This document shows, piece after piece, positions 56,401 to 64,000 of a stretch of 64,000 nucleotides of DNA. Source of the stretch: Devosia sp. Lineage in GTDB: Bacteria > Pseudomonadota > Alphaproteobacteria > Rhizobiales > Devosiaceae. The notes under the pieces were generated by a model. That model saw only the letters and a list, made by a program, of their open reading frames with translations, was not told the DNA's origin and did not search any database. Location: contig JADGNE010000033.1 of assembly GCA_015234425.1 (NCBI GenBank), forward strand, positions 124,001 to 188,000. Reading direction: 5' to 3'. The first letter of the stretch is position 1. Each line of letters begins with the position of its first letter. The translations under genes and the position numbers were made by a program.

Positions 56401-57563
56401 TCGGCGGGGGCTACCACGGCGCTGCGATAAGAAGGAAGTCCGGTGGCCATGCGCTCTTCCGGCTTGGTGCGGGTCAGAGCCAGCATAAGACCCATGCCGA
56501 AGGCCACGGCGATCATCGAGGTGCCGCCATAGGACACGAAGGGTAGCGTCATGCCCTTGGGCGGGATGAGGTTGAGGTTCACGGCCAGGTTGATGCCCGA
56601 CTGCATGGCGAACTGGATGGCAATGGTGGAGGCGGCAAGGCGTGCAAAAAGGCTCGACTGACGCTCGGCCGAAACCATGGCGCGCAGCACGATGAAGGCG
56701 ATGAGCCCGACGAGAGCGAGGCAGAACAGAATGCCGTATTCACCAGCAGCGGCTGAGAACACATAGTCGGCATGCGCGTCGGGAATGAGCTTTTTGGCAA
56801 GGGACTCGCCCGGCCCGCGACCAAGCCAGCCGCCTTCGAGCAGCGACTGCAGAGCGCGGTCGATCTGATAGGTGTTACCGCCGCCATCGGGGTTGATGAA
56901 GGTGTCGATACGGCGCGCCACGTGGGGGAAGAACACATAGGCCCCGATCAGCAGGAGGCCTGCTGCAACGCCCAGCCCGGCAATGATGAACCAGGAAATA
57001 CCCGAGAGGAACAGCAGCACCGCCCAGGTAGCGACCACGAGGATCGACTGCCCGACGTCCGGCTGCAGCAGAAGACCGCTGACGATCACGGCCATGACAA
57101 GGGTCGCCAGCATCCGGCCAGGCACATCGCGATGGATCATGTACTCCGACATCAGCCAGGCGCCGATCACGGCAAAGGCCGGCTTGACGAATTCGGATGG
57201 CTGGATCGACTGCCCGGCAATGGAAATCCAGCGACGCGCGCCCTTCACTTCTGCGCCAAAGCGCAGCGTTGCCCACAACAGCAGCGTCATGAGGATAAGC
57301 GTACCAAGCGCCGCAAACCGCGCCTGACGATGGGTCAGCAGCGAGGTCACCAGCATCACCGGCAGCGCCAGAAGGCAGAACATCGCGTGGCGGATGACGA
57401 AGTGCCACTGCCCCAGGCCAATGCGCTCGGCCACGGGCGGGCTGGCAGCGAAGCTGAGCACCATGCCTGCGGTCAGAAGAAGGATCAGCGCCCCGAGAAG
57501 TTCGCGGTCAATGGACCACCACCACTCTGCGAGCGGCGTTTTTTCAGCTCTGGAAAACATCAT
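56397..57563 (-). CDS. ftsW: Lipid II polymerase / division protein FtsW
   Basis: A 388-residue SEDS family membrane glycosyltransferase of the divisome, about ten helices. Markers are R-R-W-I-S-I-A-G-Q-S-I-Q-P-S-E-F-V-K-P-A near residue 130, L-L-Q-P-D-V-G-Q-S-I, D-A-H-A-D-Y-V-F-S-A-A-A-G-E-Y-G and P-P-K-G-M-T-L-P-F-V-S-Y-G-G-T-S. I start it at ATG 57563 (tandem ATG at 57560) because the preceding ~37 codons of open frame do not fit the family. murD is normally just upstream; here a DUF4394 gene and ~168 bp precede it. Confidence 0.95.
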   Translation of the reverse strand: MMFSRAEKTPLAEWWWSIDRELLGALILLLTAGMVLSFAASPPVAERIGLGQWHFVIRHAMFCLLALPVMLVTSLLTHRQARFAALGTLILMTLLLWATLRFGAEVKGARRWISIAGQSIQPSEFVKPAFAVIGAWLMSEYMIHRDVPGRMLATLVMAVIVSGLLLQPDVGQSILVVATWAVLLFLSGISWFIIAGLGVAAGLLLIGAYVFFPHVARRIDTFINPDGGGNTYQIDRALQSLLEGGWLGRGPGESLAKKLIPDAHADYVFSAAAGEYGILFCLALVGLIAFIVLRAMVSAERQSSLFARLAASTIAIQFAMQSGINLAVNLNLIPPKGMTLPFVSYGGTSMIAVAFGMGLMLALTRTKPEERMATGLPSYRSAVVAPAE

Positions 57564-57731
57564 GGGCGGGCTACTCGATACAAACTGCATCGAATTGTAA
57601 CTGGCGATGGTTACCGATTTGGTAAGGGCTTTCGCGTTTTGCGAGAGACGGGAAAAACGTTGAGGGCAGCCCACACGCCGCCCCTTCTGCCCTGCCCTGA
57701 CGGACAGGAGTTCTATTCTGGATCTGCTCGA

Positions 57732-58511
57732 TCAGTTGAGGATCGCGATGTCCGAAATCATCCCGTCCACACCCTCGACTGGCCCCCAGGCCTCGGCGGC
57801 ACCGGTTTCGAGATCAACCGTGTGGAGCACATTGTCGACCACGAGATAGGCGGTGTTGGTCAGGTCTTCTGTGGCCTGGATGTCGAAGGCATAGGTCGAG
57901 CCGCCCTCGATGCCGAGCATGCCGATGGCGCCCAGCGTGCCGTCATTGGGCGACACCTGCTGGATGAGACCGACAATGGTGGCGTCGATGTCGAACATCT
58001 TCGTCGCCTCGGGCTTGCCGATCGAATTAGTATAGGCCGCAGCAACAATCGCCGGTGTTTCGCCGACATGCATGTCGCCATCCTGGAAGGCGAGGGAACC
58101 GTCGACGGTCACTGCGCCATCATCGACATTGACGCGATGATTTGTGCCATCGGTGCCCATCAGGCGCAGGCGGTCGGCCATGGGATTGAAGTCGACGATT
58201 GCCCCTTCATAGCTGGGGAGCTTCTCTGAGAGGGTCGATTTGACCGTGGCAGCGCCGCTGGCCATGTCGATGGTGACAACCTCGCCGGCGAGCGTAACGC
58301 CATAGAGCATACTGTCTGCGGGGCGAATATCGATGCCGGCCAAGCCATCCACACCAGTGACCGTCATGGTCCCGGTGACCGTGCGGGCTTCGGTGTCAAA
58401 CATGACAAGCGTGTTGGAATTGACGAGGCCGATGGCCGAAGCGGCCTGGGCGGCGCCGGATGCGCCAAGGGCCAGAAGGGCGACAAGCGAAAGACGAGCG
58501 ATGGCAGGCAA
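57732..58511 (-). CDS. Secreted DUF4394 protein inserted in the dcw cluster
   Basis: A 259-residue exported protein: signal peptide from the TTG at 58511 (P-A-I-A-R-L-S-L-V-A-L-L-A-L-G-A-S-G, ending A-Q-A). The mature part is beta-propeller-like, with G-L-V-N-S-N-T-L-V-M-F-D, the G-V-D-G-L-A-G-I-D-I-R-P-A-D segment and D-F-N-P-M-A-D-R-L-R, all DUF4394 traits. An A-G-G-A-G site lies 8 bases upstream of TTG. It lies where murD usually is, between mraY and ftsW, and is fenced off by a 14-bp hairpin on its upstream side. No cell-wall role is known for the family. Confidence 0.88.
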   Translation of the reverse strand: MPAIARLSLVALLALGASGAAQAASAIGLVNSNTLVMFDTEARTVTGTMTVTGVDGLAGIDIRPADSMLYGVTLAGEVVTIDMASGAATVKSTLSEKLPSYEGAIVDFNPMADRLRLMGTDGTNHRVNVDDGAVTVDGSLAFQDGDMHVGETPAIVAAAYTNSIGKPEATKMFDIDATIVGLIQQVSPNDGTLGAIGMLGIEGGSTYAFDIQATEDLTNTAYLVVDNVLHTVDLETGAAEAWGPVEGVDGMISDIAILN

Positions 58512-58671
58512 TGGAGGTCTCCTCGTTCAGGATTTTGCCAGCGCGCAGGCGCGTCTGACGGGTGAGCCGTTGGGGGACGAAATGCTGTCGTCACCAAGAG
58601 CTACGGAGCCCCGAGGAGATAAGTTTCAGTCGGAAGTACTTTTTTGGATAATTGCGACGCCGGTTGCGGTC

Positions 58672-58704
58672 GCAGACGGCGTGGTTCTCCACCACGCCGT
58701 CTGC
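58672..58704. terminator. Strong hairpin between mraY and the DUF4394 gene
   Basis: GCAGACGGCGTGGT and ACCACGCCGTCTGC are perfect 14-bp inverted repeats around TCTCC, starting 6 bp after the mraY stop. No U-tract follows on the minus strand. It may end or attenuate dcw transcription before the inserted gene. Confidence 0.6.
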
Positions 58705-58709
58705 TTCAA

Positions 58710-59795
58710 TCAGCGCAGTTTAAGGCTCGAAAGGCCGATCAGCGCCAGTACGAAGGAGATGATCCAGAACCGGATCACCACCTGGCTTTCGGTCCAGCCG
58801 AGTGCCTCGAAATGGTGGTGGATGGGCGCCATTCGGAAGACGCGCTTGCCCGTCAGCCGGAACGAGGCCACCTGCACGATCACCGACACGGTTTCGAGCA
58901 CGAAGAGACCGCCGATAATTGCCAACACGATTTCGTGTTTGGTTGCCACGGCGATGGTGCCGAGCGCGCCACCGAGAGCGAGCGAGCCGGTGTCGCCCAT
59001 AAAAATCTGCGCCGGGGGCGCGTTAAACCAGAGGAAGCCGAGACCCGCACCGATCAGCGCGCCGCAGACGACAGCCAGTTCAGCCGTGCCGGGAACGGAG
59101 TTGAGCAGCAGGTAGTCGGCATAGTTCTGCGAACCGACGAGATAGGCGATGAGGCCAAAGCAGGCCGCTGCCACCATCACCGGCACGATGGCGAGGCCAT
59201 CAAGACCGTCCGTGAGGTTCACCGAATTACCGGCTGCCACCACGACGAAGCCGCCAAAGAGAATGTAGAAATAGCCCAGATTGACGGCCAAGTCCTTGAC
59301 GAACGGGAACTGCAGCGAGGTGCCATAGGCGCCGGTGGTCAGCTGGGAAATGGCGAAAGCCGCGATCGCACCGATCAGCGCTTCGAGCAGCAGGCGCTGC
59401 TTTGAGCCAAACCCCTTGTGGCTCATGCGCTTGACCTTGAGATAGTCATCGTAAAAGCCGATGGCGCCGAAGCCGATGGTGACGAACAGCACCACCCAGA
59501 CATAGCCATTGGTAAGGTTGGACCAGAGGAGCGTGGAAATTACTGCGCCCGAGAGGATCATCAGCCCGCCCATGGTGGGCGTGCCCTTCTTGGTCAGCAG
59601 GTGTCCCTGCGGACCGTCCTCGCGGATCGGCTGGCCGCGGCCCTGCTTGAGGCGCAGCATGGCGATCATGCCCGGGCCGAACAGGAAGACGAAAAACAGC
59701 GCCGTGATCACCGCGCCGGCAGTGCGGAAGGTGATGTAGCGGAAGACGTTGAATGCGGCGAGCGAGTCACCCAACTGGCCGAGAAAATAGAGCAT
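58710..59795 (-). CDS. mraY: Phospho-MurNAc-pentapeptide transferase MraY
   Basis: A 361-residue inner-membrane enzyme that makes lipid I. Ten helices are expected. G-T-P-T-M-G-G-L near residue 70, the Asp-rich site [33 protein letters not shown] and the [10 protein letters not shown] loop with three His are diagnostic. It follows murF by 27 bp on the same strand. Confidence 0.98.
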   Translation of the reverse strand: MLYFLGQLGDSLAAFNVFRYITFRTAGAVITALFFVFLFGPGMIAMLRLKQGRGQPIREDGPQGHLLTKKGTPTMGGLMILSGAVISTLLWSNLTNGYVWVVLFVTIGFGAIGFYDDYLKVKRMSHKGFGSKQRLLLEALIGAIAAFAISQLTTGAYGTSLQFPFVKDLAVNLGYFYILFGGFVVVAAGNSVNLTDGLDGLAIVPVMVAAACFGLIAYLVGSQNYADYLLLNSVPGTAELAVVCGALIGAGLGFLWFNAPPAQIFMGDTGSLALGGALGTIAVATKHEIVLAIIGGLFVLETVSVIVQVASFRLTGKRVFRMAPIHHHFEALGWTESQVVIRFWIISFVLALIGLSSLKLR

Positions 59796-59822
59796 GCTCT
59801 CTGGTATCCTGGTTGGGCGGCT

Positions 59823-61214
59823 TCAGCGCTTGTCGAAACTATTGCGGATGCTAGCGACGAGCCGACCAAGCCCGATGCCGTTCGATCCTTTGATCATAAC
59901 TGCATCGCCATAGGCAAGCGCGTCCCTAACGACTGGCTCGGCATCCCCAGCACTTGTGAAATGCCCGGCGACCGTTCCGTCAGGCAATGCGCTGGCCAAT
60001 GCGGCCATATTGGGGCCGACGAGATAGACGAGCTCCGCCCCGCTCGCCAGCACGGAATCGGCAAGGCTGGCATGCAGCGCCTCACTCTCATCGCCGAGCT
60101 CGAGCATGTCGCCGAGCACCAGCACCTTGCGCCCCGCAGGCGCTTCGAGCGCCGAGAACACATCGAGCGCCGCGCGGATCGAGGCCGTATTGGCATTATA
60201 GCTTTCATCGACGAGAACGAGCGGATTGTCATCCGGCCCGAGCCTGATCCGTTCGCCGCGCCCTGGTTGTGCGCCAAAGCCGGCAAGAGCGCGCAGGGAC
60301 ACCTCGGCCTCGATACCGGCAAGGTGCCCGACGATCAGCGCCGCCGTGGCGTTGGAGAGCATGTGGCGGCCCGGCACGTCGAGCGCCAGCGCATAGCGAT
60401 CCTCACCATTGATCACCTGGGCAAAGCTCTTGTCTGCGGCCGATTGCGGATCAAGGATCTGCCAGTCGACGCCGCGCGAAAATCCATAGGTCACGATCCT
60501 GGACACGCCTGCTGCCGCGGCAGCTTCGAGCAGGATATTGATCTGTGGATTGTCGGCATTGATGACGGCGGTGCCACCCGGCTCCAGCCCGTCAAAGATC
60601 TCTGCCTTGGCCCGCGCGATGGCCTCGAGGCTCCCCAGCTTTTCGAGATGGGCTGGGGCGATATTGGTGATGACAGCGATATGCGGCCGCACCAGCTGGC
60701 TCAGAGGACGGATTTCGTCGGGCGCATTCATGCCCATTTCGAAAATGCCGAACTGCGCCGCTTCGGGCATGCGCGCCAGCATGAGCGGCACGCCCCAGTG
60801 GTTGTTAAAGCTCTTGATCGAGGCGTGGGTGGATCCTGCTGCCGAAAGGACGTGGCGCAGCGCTTCCTTGGTGGTGGTCTTGCCCACGCTGCCCGTCACC
60901 CCGACGATCAGCGCACGGCTGCGCTCGCGGGCGGCACGGGCAATGTCGCGGAGGCCGCCAAGGGCATCTGCGACGACGATCCGGCCCGGCCCCTCACCCC
61001 GATGCACCAGGGCCGCCGCGGCACCATTGGCCAGCGCGGTATCGACGAAATCATGACCATCGAAGCGGTCACCCTTGATGGCGACAAACAGGGCATTGGG
61101 TCCCAGCTCGCGGCTGTCGATCGAGATGGACTCGATCTGATCGGTCGAAACCTCGACCGCCCGCCCGGCCGTTGCGGCCAGGATTGCATCGAGGGTGTAG
61201 AGAGGCTGGGTCAT
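59823..61214 (-). CDS. murF: UDP-MurNAc-tripeptide--D-alanyl-D-alanine ligase MurF
   Basis: A 463-residue Mur ligase adding D-Ala-D-Ala. The N-terminal D-S-R-E-L-G-P-N-A-L-F-V-A-I-K-G is followed by ATP binding G-V-T-G-S-V-G-K-T-T-T-K-E near residue 105 and N-N-H-W-G-V-P; D-E-S-Y-N-A-N-T-A-S-I-R is the C-terminal MurF signature. It follows murE with a 156-bp gap holding a small palindromic repeat, a larger gap than elsewhere in the cluster. Confidence 0.97.
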   Translation of the reverse strand: MTQPLYTLDAILAATAGRAVEVSTDQIESISIDSRELGPNALFVAIKGDRFDGHDFVDTALANGAAAALVHRGEGPGRIVVADALGGLRDIARAARERSRALIVGVTGSVGKTTTKEALRHVLSAAGSTHASIKSFNNHWGVPLMLARMPEAAQFGIFEMGMNAPDEIRPLSQLVRPHIAVITNIAPAHLEKLGSLEAIARAKAEIFDGLEPGGTAVINADNPQINILLEAAAAAGVSRIVTYGFSRGVDWQILDPQSAADKSFAQVINGEDRYALALDVPGRHMLSNATAALIVGHLAGIEAEVSLRALAGFGAQPGRGERIRLGPDDNPLVLVDESYNANTASIRAALDVFSALEAPAGRKVLVLGDMLELGDESEALHASLADSVLASGAELVYLVGPNMAALASALPDGTVAGHFTSAGDAEPVVRDALAYGDAVMIKGSNGIGLGRLVASIRNSFDKR

Positions 61215-61297
61215 GTTCTTGTCCGCATTCTGGGATCGGCGGCCTGGATGCAGTGCGTGCCAGGGCCACAGTGTTTTCCTCGAGGCCCTCCCTTGCC

Positions 61298-61316
61298 CCT
61301 CCCCTCTAAGGGGGAG
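61298..61316. repeat. Short C/G palindrome in the murE-murF gap
   Basis: The 19-nt CCTCCCCTCTAAGGGGGAG can fold on itself and is nearly identical to the 20-nt sequence at 26831-26850 in the processed spacer of ssrA. The rest of the 156-bp gap is GC-rich and shows no gene. Confidence 0.5.
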
Positions 61317-61370
61317 AGTGCCCCCGCGCTCGGGCCGGACCGTGCCACGCCCTCCGGCGGGGCGCCGTCG

Positions 61371-62813
61371 TTAGGTCCTGATCGCTTCGGCCACTTCCTC
61401 GTGGTCGGAGAAGTGGTGCTTCGTCGTGCCGATGATCTGGTAGGTCTCGTGACCCTTGCCGGCCACCAGCAGGACGTCGCCCGGCTGGAGCGACTTTACC
61501 GCTTCCTGGATGGCCTTCTTGCGATCGGCGATCTCCTTGGCTCCCTTGGCACCGGCCAGGACCTCGGCGCGAATGGTCGCCGCGTCCTCGGTGCGTGGAT
61601 TGTCGTCGGTAACAATGACGACATCTGCAAGTTCGCTGGCAATCTCGCCCATTTGAGGGCGCTTGCCCTTGTCGCGGTCGCCGCCGCAGCCAAACACCAC
61701 GCGCAGCTTGCCGGTCACATAGGGGCGCAGGGTCTTCAGGGCCGTGCGAAGCGCTTCCGGCTTGTGGGAATAATCGACGAAAATGGCCGCGCCATTGTGC
61801 TCGGCAACCAGCTCGAGCCGGCCGCGCGCACCCACCAGCGCCGGGAGCGCCGCAAAGGCATCGGCCTTGTCGACGCCCGACGACATGGCAAGGGCTGCCG
61901 CCACGAGCGCATTGGACACCTGGAACTCGCCCGGCACATGCAGGTGGAAATCCACCAGCTCCCCGATATGGCGGATCTGCACGCGCTGGCCATAGGCCTC
62001 GGGCTTGATCGAGATGATCTCGATATAGGCACCTTCGCGGCCGACCGTCAGCAGCGTCGCATTGGCCGAGAGGGCCGCGAACATGAAGGGCTCGTATTCG
62101 GGATCGTCCACATTGACGATGGCAGCGCCGCCATCGACCAGGAGGTCGGTGAACAGACGCAGCTTGGCGTTGCGGTACTCGCCCATGTCGGCGTGATAGT
62201 CGAGATGGTCGCGGCTGAGATTGGTGAAGGCGACGGCTTCGAAATGCATGCCGTCAAGACGATGCTGGTCGAGGCCATGGCTGGAGGCTTCCAGCGCAAT
62301 ATGGTCGATCCCCTGCGCCTTGAGCGCGCGCATCGCCTGATGCAGGGTGCGCGAGTCCGGCGTGGTCAGCGCGCCTTCGATGAGCCGCGTCTTGGTCTCG
62401 ACCCCGAGCGTGCCAACGCTGGCGCCGGGGATGCCGGCAAAATCCCAGATCTGGCGAACGAATGAGGCGACCGAGGTCTTGCCATTGGTCCCCGTCACCG
62501 CCACGGCGATCTCCGGCTGCGGCTCGAACACGCGCGAGGCAGCGCGGGCATAGGCGGCGCGCACATCCTTGACCACGATGACCGGAATGCCGAAATCGCC
62601 GCTCAGGGGCGTGTCGGTGACAATTGCCAGCGCGCCGCGATGGACGGCATCGGGGACAAAGTCATTGCCGTGCACCTTCTTGCCCGGCAGTGCGAAGAAG
62701 ATGTCGCCCGGCTCGATCCGGCGGCTGTCGGAGTTCAGACCGAATACAGTACCCAGGCCCTTTTTGGGGCGGGCGCCAGAGCCTTCGAGAAGTTGCGATA
62801 CGCTAAGAGACAC
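61371..62813 (-). CDS. murE: UDP-MurNAc-tripeptide synthetase MurE (meso-DAP adding)
   Basis: A 480-residue Mur ligase that adds the third residue. ATP binding is at V-T-G-T-N-G-K-T-S near residue 108, and E-A-S-S-H-G-L, N-L-S-R-D-H-L-D-Y-H and the D-N-P-R motif (in V-T-D-D-N-P-R-T-E-D) follow. D-N-P-R is the selector for meso-diaminopimelate, so the wall is of the Gram-negative DAP type. GTG 62813 is used as start, with A-A-G-G-A nine bases upstream, 24 bp after ftsI. Confidence 0.97.
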   Translation of the reverse strand: MSLSVSQLLEGSGARPKKGLGTVFGLNSDSRRIEPGDIFFALPGKKVHGNDFVPDAVHRGALAIVTDTPLSGDFGIPVIVVKDVRAAYARAASRVFEPQPEIAVAVTGTNGKTSVASFVRQIWDFAGIPGASVGTLGVETKTRLIEGALTTPDSRTLHQAMRALKAQGIDHIALEASSHGLDQHRLDGMHFEAVAFTNLSRDHLDYHADMGEYRNAKLRLFTDLLVDGGAAIVNVDDPEYEPFMFAALSANATLLTVGREGAYIEIISIKPEAYGQRVQIRHIGELVDFHLHVPGEFQVSNALVAAALAMSSGVDKADAFAALPALVGARGRLELVAEHNGAAIFVDYSHKPEALRTALKTLRPYVTGKLRVVFGCGGDRDKGKRPQMGEIASELADVVIVTDDNPRTEDAATIRAEVLAGAKGAKEIADRKKAIQEAVKSLQPGDVLLVAGKGHETYQIIGTTKHHFSDHEEVAEAIRT

Positions 62814-62837
62814 GGCGACAAATCCTTCTGGATCGAT

Positions 62838-64000
62838 CTATCTGAGTACGGACGGGGTGAGTTGATGATCCAGGATTTCACTGAAATCCGGCGCAACGCC
62901 GAGCATGGGCGCAACGCGCTGGATGATGCGGCCGGTGACCTGGCCGGCGTTCCAGCCTGCAGTGGTCCCCGACTGCGGATTTTCCTTCTGCGGTTCATCG
63001 ACAAGGATGACCATGGCATAGCGCGGATTGTCGAGCGGGAATGCCGAGGCGAAGAAGTTCGTCACCTTGCTGGAGGAGTAGCGGCCATCGACCACCTTTT
63101 CGGCAGTACCGGTCTTGCCGCCGACACGATAGCCCAGCGCCAGCTTGTTCATCTGCGAGCCGGAGCCGCCTGGCTCGATGGCGTTGATCCGCATGAGATA
63201 CCGCATCAAATCACTGGTCTGGGGCTGCACCACGCGGGTGTAGTGCTGCTCGGCCTCGGCAATATCACGCTTGTAGAGCGTTGGCGGGACATAATTGCCC
63301 CCGTTCACAAGGGCCGCATAGGCGGTGACCATGTGCAGCGGCGATACGGACAAACCATGGCCGAAGGATGCCGTTGCCGCGCCAACATCGGAAAAATCCT
63401 TCGGCACGGTGGGCAGGCGCATTTCGGGCAGTTCGAACTCGACGCGCTTGTCAAAGCCCATGCGGCTGAGGAAGGCGCGGAAATTTTCCTTGCCCAGCGC
63501 CTGCATGACGCGGATCGTGCCGATGTTGGACGAGTATTTATAGACTTCCGGCAGCGACAGGATGCGGTGCTTGCCGTGGAAGTCGCTGATGGTGAAGCGG
63601 CCGAAACGAATGCCATAGCGGGCGTCGAAATCATCGGTGATCTTCACCGCGCCCGCGTCCAGCGCACCGGCAATGGTGATGGTCTTGAAGATCGAGCCCG
63701 GCTCGAAAATGCCCGAGGTGATCCGGTTGAACGTATCCTTGACGAGTGCGCTCGCCGGCTCGTTGGGATTGAAGTCCGGCAGCGAGGCCATGGCAATGAC
63801 TTCGCCGGTATAGATGTCCACCATGACGCCGGCGGCGGCGATGGCCTGGTAGCGGGCCATGGCATCGGTCAGCTGGTCGTGCATCACGTGCTGCACGCGC
63901 ATGTCGACACTGAGGTCGACAGGGGTCAACGCATTGCCACGCGCCAGGCCAAGCTCCTGCAGCAGCGCCACGGACTCGCTGTCCATGTGGCGCTCGATGC
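62838..64000 (-). CDS. ftsI: Penicillin-binding protein 3 / FtsI, C-terminal part (5' end outside window)
   Basis: The frame continues past the right edge; the visible ~387 residues are the transpeptidase domain of division-specific class B PBP. The active-site Ser is in E-P-G-S-I-F-K-T-I-T (S-x-x-K), the second motif is Y-S-S-N-I-G-T (S-x-N), and the third is G-G-K-T-G-T-A-E-K (K-T-G). It cross-links septal peptidoglycan together with FtsW. The preceding dcw genes (ftsL, rsmH, mraZ) would lie further right. Confidence 0.95.
   Translation of the reverse strand, partial: IERHMDSESVALLQELGLARGNALTPVDLSVDMRVQHVMHDQLTDAMARYQAIAAAGVMVDIYTGEVIAMASLPDFNPNEPASALVKDTFNRITSGIFEPGSIFKTITIAGALDAGAVKITDDFDARYGIRFGRFTISDFHGKHRILSLPEVYKYSSNIGTIRVMQALGKENFRAFLSRMGFDKRVEFELPEMRLPTVPKDFSDVGAATASFGHGLSVSPLHMVTAYAALVNGGNYVPPTLYKRDIAEAEQHYTRVVQPQTSDLMRYLMRINAIEPGGSGSQMNKLALGYRVGGKTGTAEKVVDGRYSSSKVTNFFASAFPLDNPRYAMVILVDEPQKENPQSGTTAGWNAGQVTGRIIQRVAPMLGVAPDFSEILDHQLTPSVLR

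Noticed and set aside
59418..62465. A 1015-codon open frame opposite mraY, murF and murE
   Set aside because: Antisense to three well-defined Mur genes; a by-product of GC-rich third codon positions.

Overview
The window reads as chromosomal DNA of an alphaproteobacterium of the order Hyphomicrobiales; my impression is Devosia or a close relative. The evidence is high GC content, the order of the cell-wall/division (dcw) cluster, the miaA/serB/hflCK/folA/thyA neighbourhood, a circularly permuted two-piece ssrA gene next to an alpha-type sspB, a meso-diaminopimelate-type MurE and a long FtsZ. I see no plasmid, phage, insertion-sequence, CRISPR, rRNA or tRNA signature. Apart from small genes, repeats and a few gene-order anomalies this is a housekeeping region, and I found no clear undescribed multi-gene system.

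Region 1 (1-15.1 kb) holds the end of an iron-type ABC permease, a hydrolase, an Old Yellow Enzyme, a probably frameshifted secreted protein, the potassium transporter Kup, an FMN reductase, pdxJ, and ilvIH. The ilvIH operon has a legible attenuator: promoter, 16-residue Leu/Ile/Val-rich leader peptide, and terminator. A phosphate permease, NUDIX enzyme, small lipoprotein, DUF423 protein and MATE exporter follow.

Region 2 (15.1-27.9 kb) holds miaA diverging from serB, hflKC, folA, a GNAT enzyme, DUF4424, an AraC regulator, a MazG-like enzyme overlapping thyA, DUF1003, RidA and YdeI-type proteins, a cysteine-cluster protein and a membrane-anchored nuclease. It ends with permuted ssrA (tag AANDNHKAPVALAA) directly before the ClpXP adaptor gene sspB, so tag and tag-recognition genes are neighbours.

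Region 3 (27.9-44 kb) holds a giant AsmA protein diverging from uvrD, with an exact alphaproteobacterial LexA box between them, then YbjQ, a diguanylate cyclase, prmA, two tandem related 43-44 residue basic proteins, aminopeptidase P, two secreted proteins of uncertain function and ligA. REP-like palindromic elements lie at 37487-37559 and 44078-44154, with a partial copy near 20.4 kb.

Region 4 (44-64 kb, all minus strand) is the dcw cluster and its usual followers: ftsI (cut by the window edge), murE, murF, mraY, ftsW, murG, murC, ddl, ftsQ, ftsA, ftsZ, lpxC, bamD, recN, ligA. Many junctions are ATGA/GTGA overlaps, implying coupled translation. murD is missing between mraY and ftsW, where a secreted DUF4394 gene sits instead, and murB is missing between murC and ddl. 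Two CtrA-like boxes lie upstream of ftsZ.
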